From Aquila chrysaetos chrysaetos (Eukaryota; Chordata; Aves; Accipitriformes; Accipitridae): DNA of 64,000 nt. Where the stretch lies: contig NC_044029.1 of NCBI RefSeq assembly GCF_900496995.4, forward strand, positions 868,001 to 932,000, written 5' to 3'. Position 1 is the stretch's first letter. Every line of letters starts with the position of its first letter. Position numbers and translations under genes: made by a program. Shown here piece after piece: positions 63,512 to 64,000 of the stretch. The notes beneath the pieces are model-generated. The model did not search any database and was not told the origin of the DNA. It was given only the letters and a program-made list of their open reading frames with translations.

Positions 63512-64000
63512 CTGCAAATGTGGAAAAAGAAACACTCAGCCCTGTGGCAGAAAATCAGGGATTTCAGATGGAGGCAGCACAGTTGCTTTCATCCTCCATT
63601 CTGTCTCTTAAAAAGGCAGGATTTGCCATGCTAAGACAGACCTTCCATCCACTCAGAACTGTTCTGTCAGAAACCATTTGTTGGTGGATCAGAAAAGTGA
63701 AAAATAATCAAACAGCCCATGGTGCTTGTTAGCCACACTTCATCCATATGGGGGACATCCCTTGATAGGCTGTGTAGACACCTGTCTACCACCCTGAGAC
63801 ATGACTCTGTATTATTCTTCCCTTATCATGAAAAACTGTAGTTTTGCTATGGTCATAAAAAATTGCCCAGCCCTTTCAAAATGCATCGGCACATTTGACC
63901 TCCTGCTGAAAGTATATTTCCCAAGCTGCCTTAGCGGTGAGAAATGGCTCTTAATATACTCACCATTAATGTCAGCCCATGATTCTTTGTTTTCTTACTT
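63512..64000 (-). other. FAM234B intron reaching the right edge
   Basis: The next upstream exon expected from human (the block before the QPxPGYF segment) is not present in these 489 bases. A GTGAGT at about 63967-63962 gives no frame that fits the protein. Confidence 0.5.
63615..63680 (-). mobile_element. CR1 LINE 3'-end fragment, antisense
   Basis: 'GGATTTGCCATGCTAAGACA' then 'GACCTTCCATCCACTCAGAA' and 'CTGTTCTGTCAGAAACC' resemble the same CR1 tail as at 13310-13400. Old and short. Confidence 0.45.

Overview
The window is vertebrate nuclear DNA, almost certainly from a bird. It has sparse intron-split genes, GT-AG splice sites, many old CR1 LINE fragments and one MIR-like SINE. It also has a solo LTR whose terminal sequences I recognise from memory as a family common in Neoaves, which argues against chicken. 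The gene order EMP1 - GSG1 - FAM234B, with GSG1 and FAM234B tail to tail, matches human chromosome 12p13.1 in mirror image.

Layout. 1-5.6 kb is intergenic, with a 12-bp perfect hairpin and the solo LTR (3614-4214, 5-bp target duplication). 5.64-9.0 kb on the minus strand holds EMP1: a long 3' UTR and four coding exons that join into a complete 161-residue four-helix protein. 9-50.8 kb has no recognised gene. It probably contains the EMP1 promoter and leader exon, then intergenic DNA with CR1 remnants, then the GSG1 promoter and leader exons. Two CpG-rich islands (about 42.0-42.35 and 47.2-47.6 kb) and some unassigned exon-like segments (13.95, 25.1-25.4 and 45.2-45.7 kb) lie there. 50.8-58.8 kb on the plus strand is GSG1: five coding exons joining into 315 residues. 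59.1-64 kb on the minus strand is the C-terminal third of FAM234B (four coding exons and a long 3' UTR); the rest lies beyond the right edge.

Function. EMP1 and GSG1 are both four-pass proteins of the broad PMP22/EMP/claudin superfamily. FAM234B is a single-pass membrane protein of unknown role. They are not an operon and nothing in the sequence shows that they act together; they share an old syntenic block.

The most unusual observations are a ~93% identical 57-bp copy of part of the last FAM234B exon inside that gene's own 3' UTR, a strong in-frame splice donor near the FAM234B stop codon, and two unassigned coding-like exons between EMP1 and GSG1. I found no CRISPR array, operon or other prokaryote-type system. 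Exon limits come from reading splice consensus and reading phase by eye, and repeat limits are approximate.
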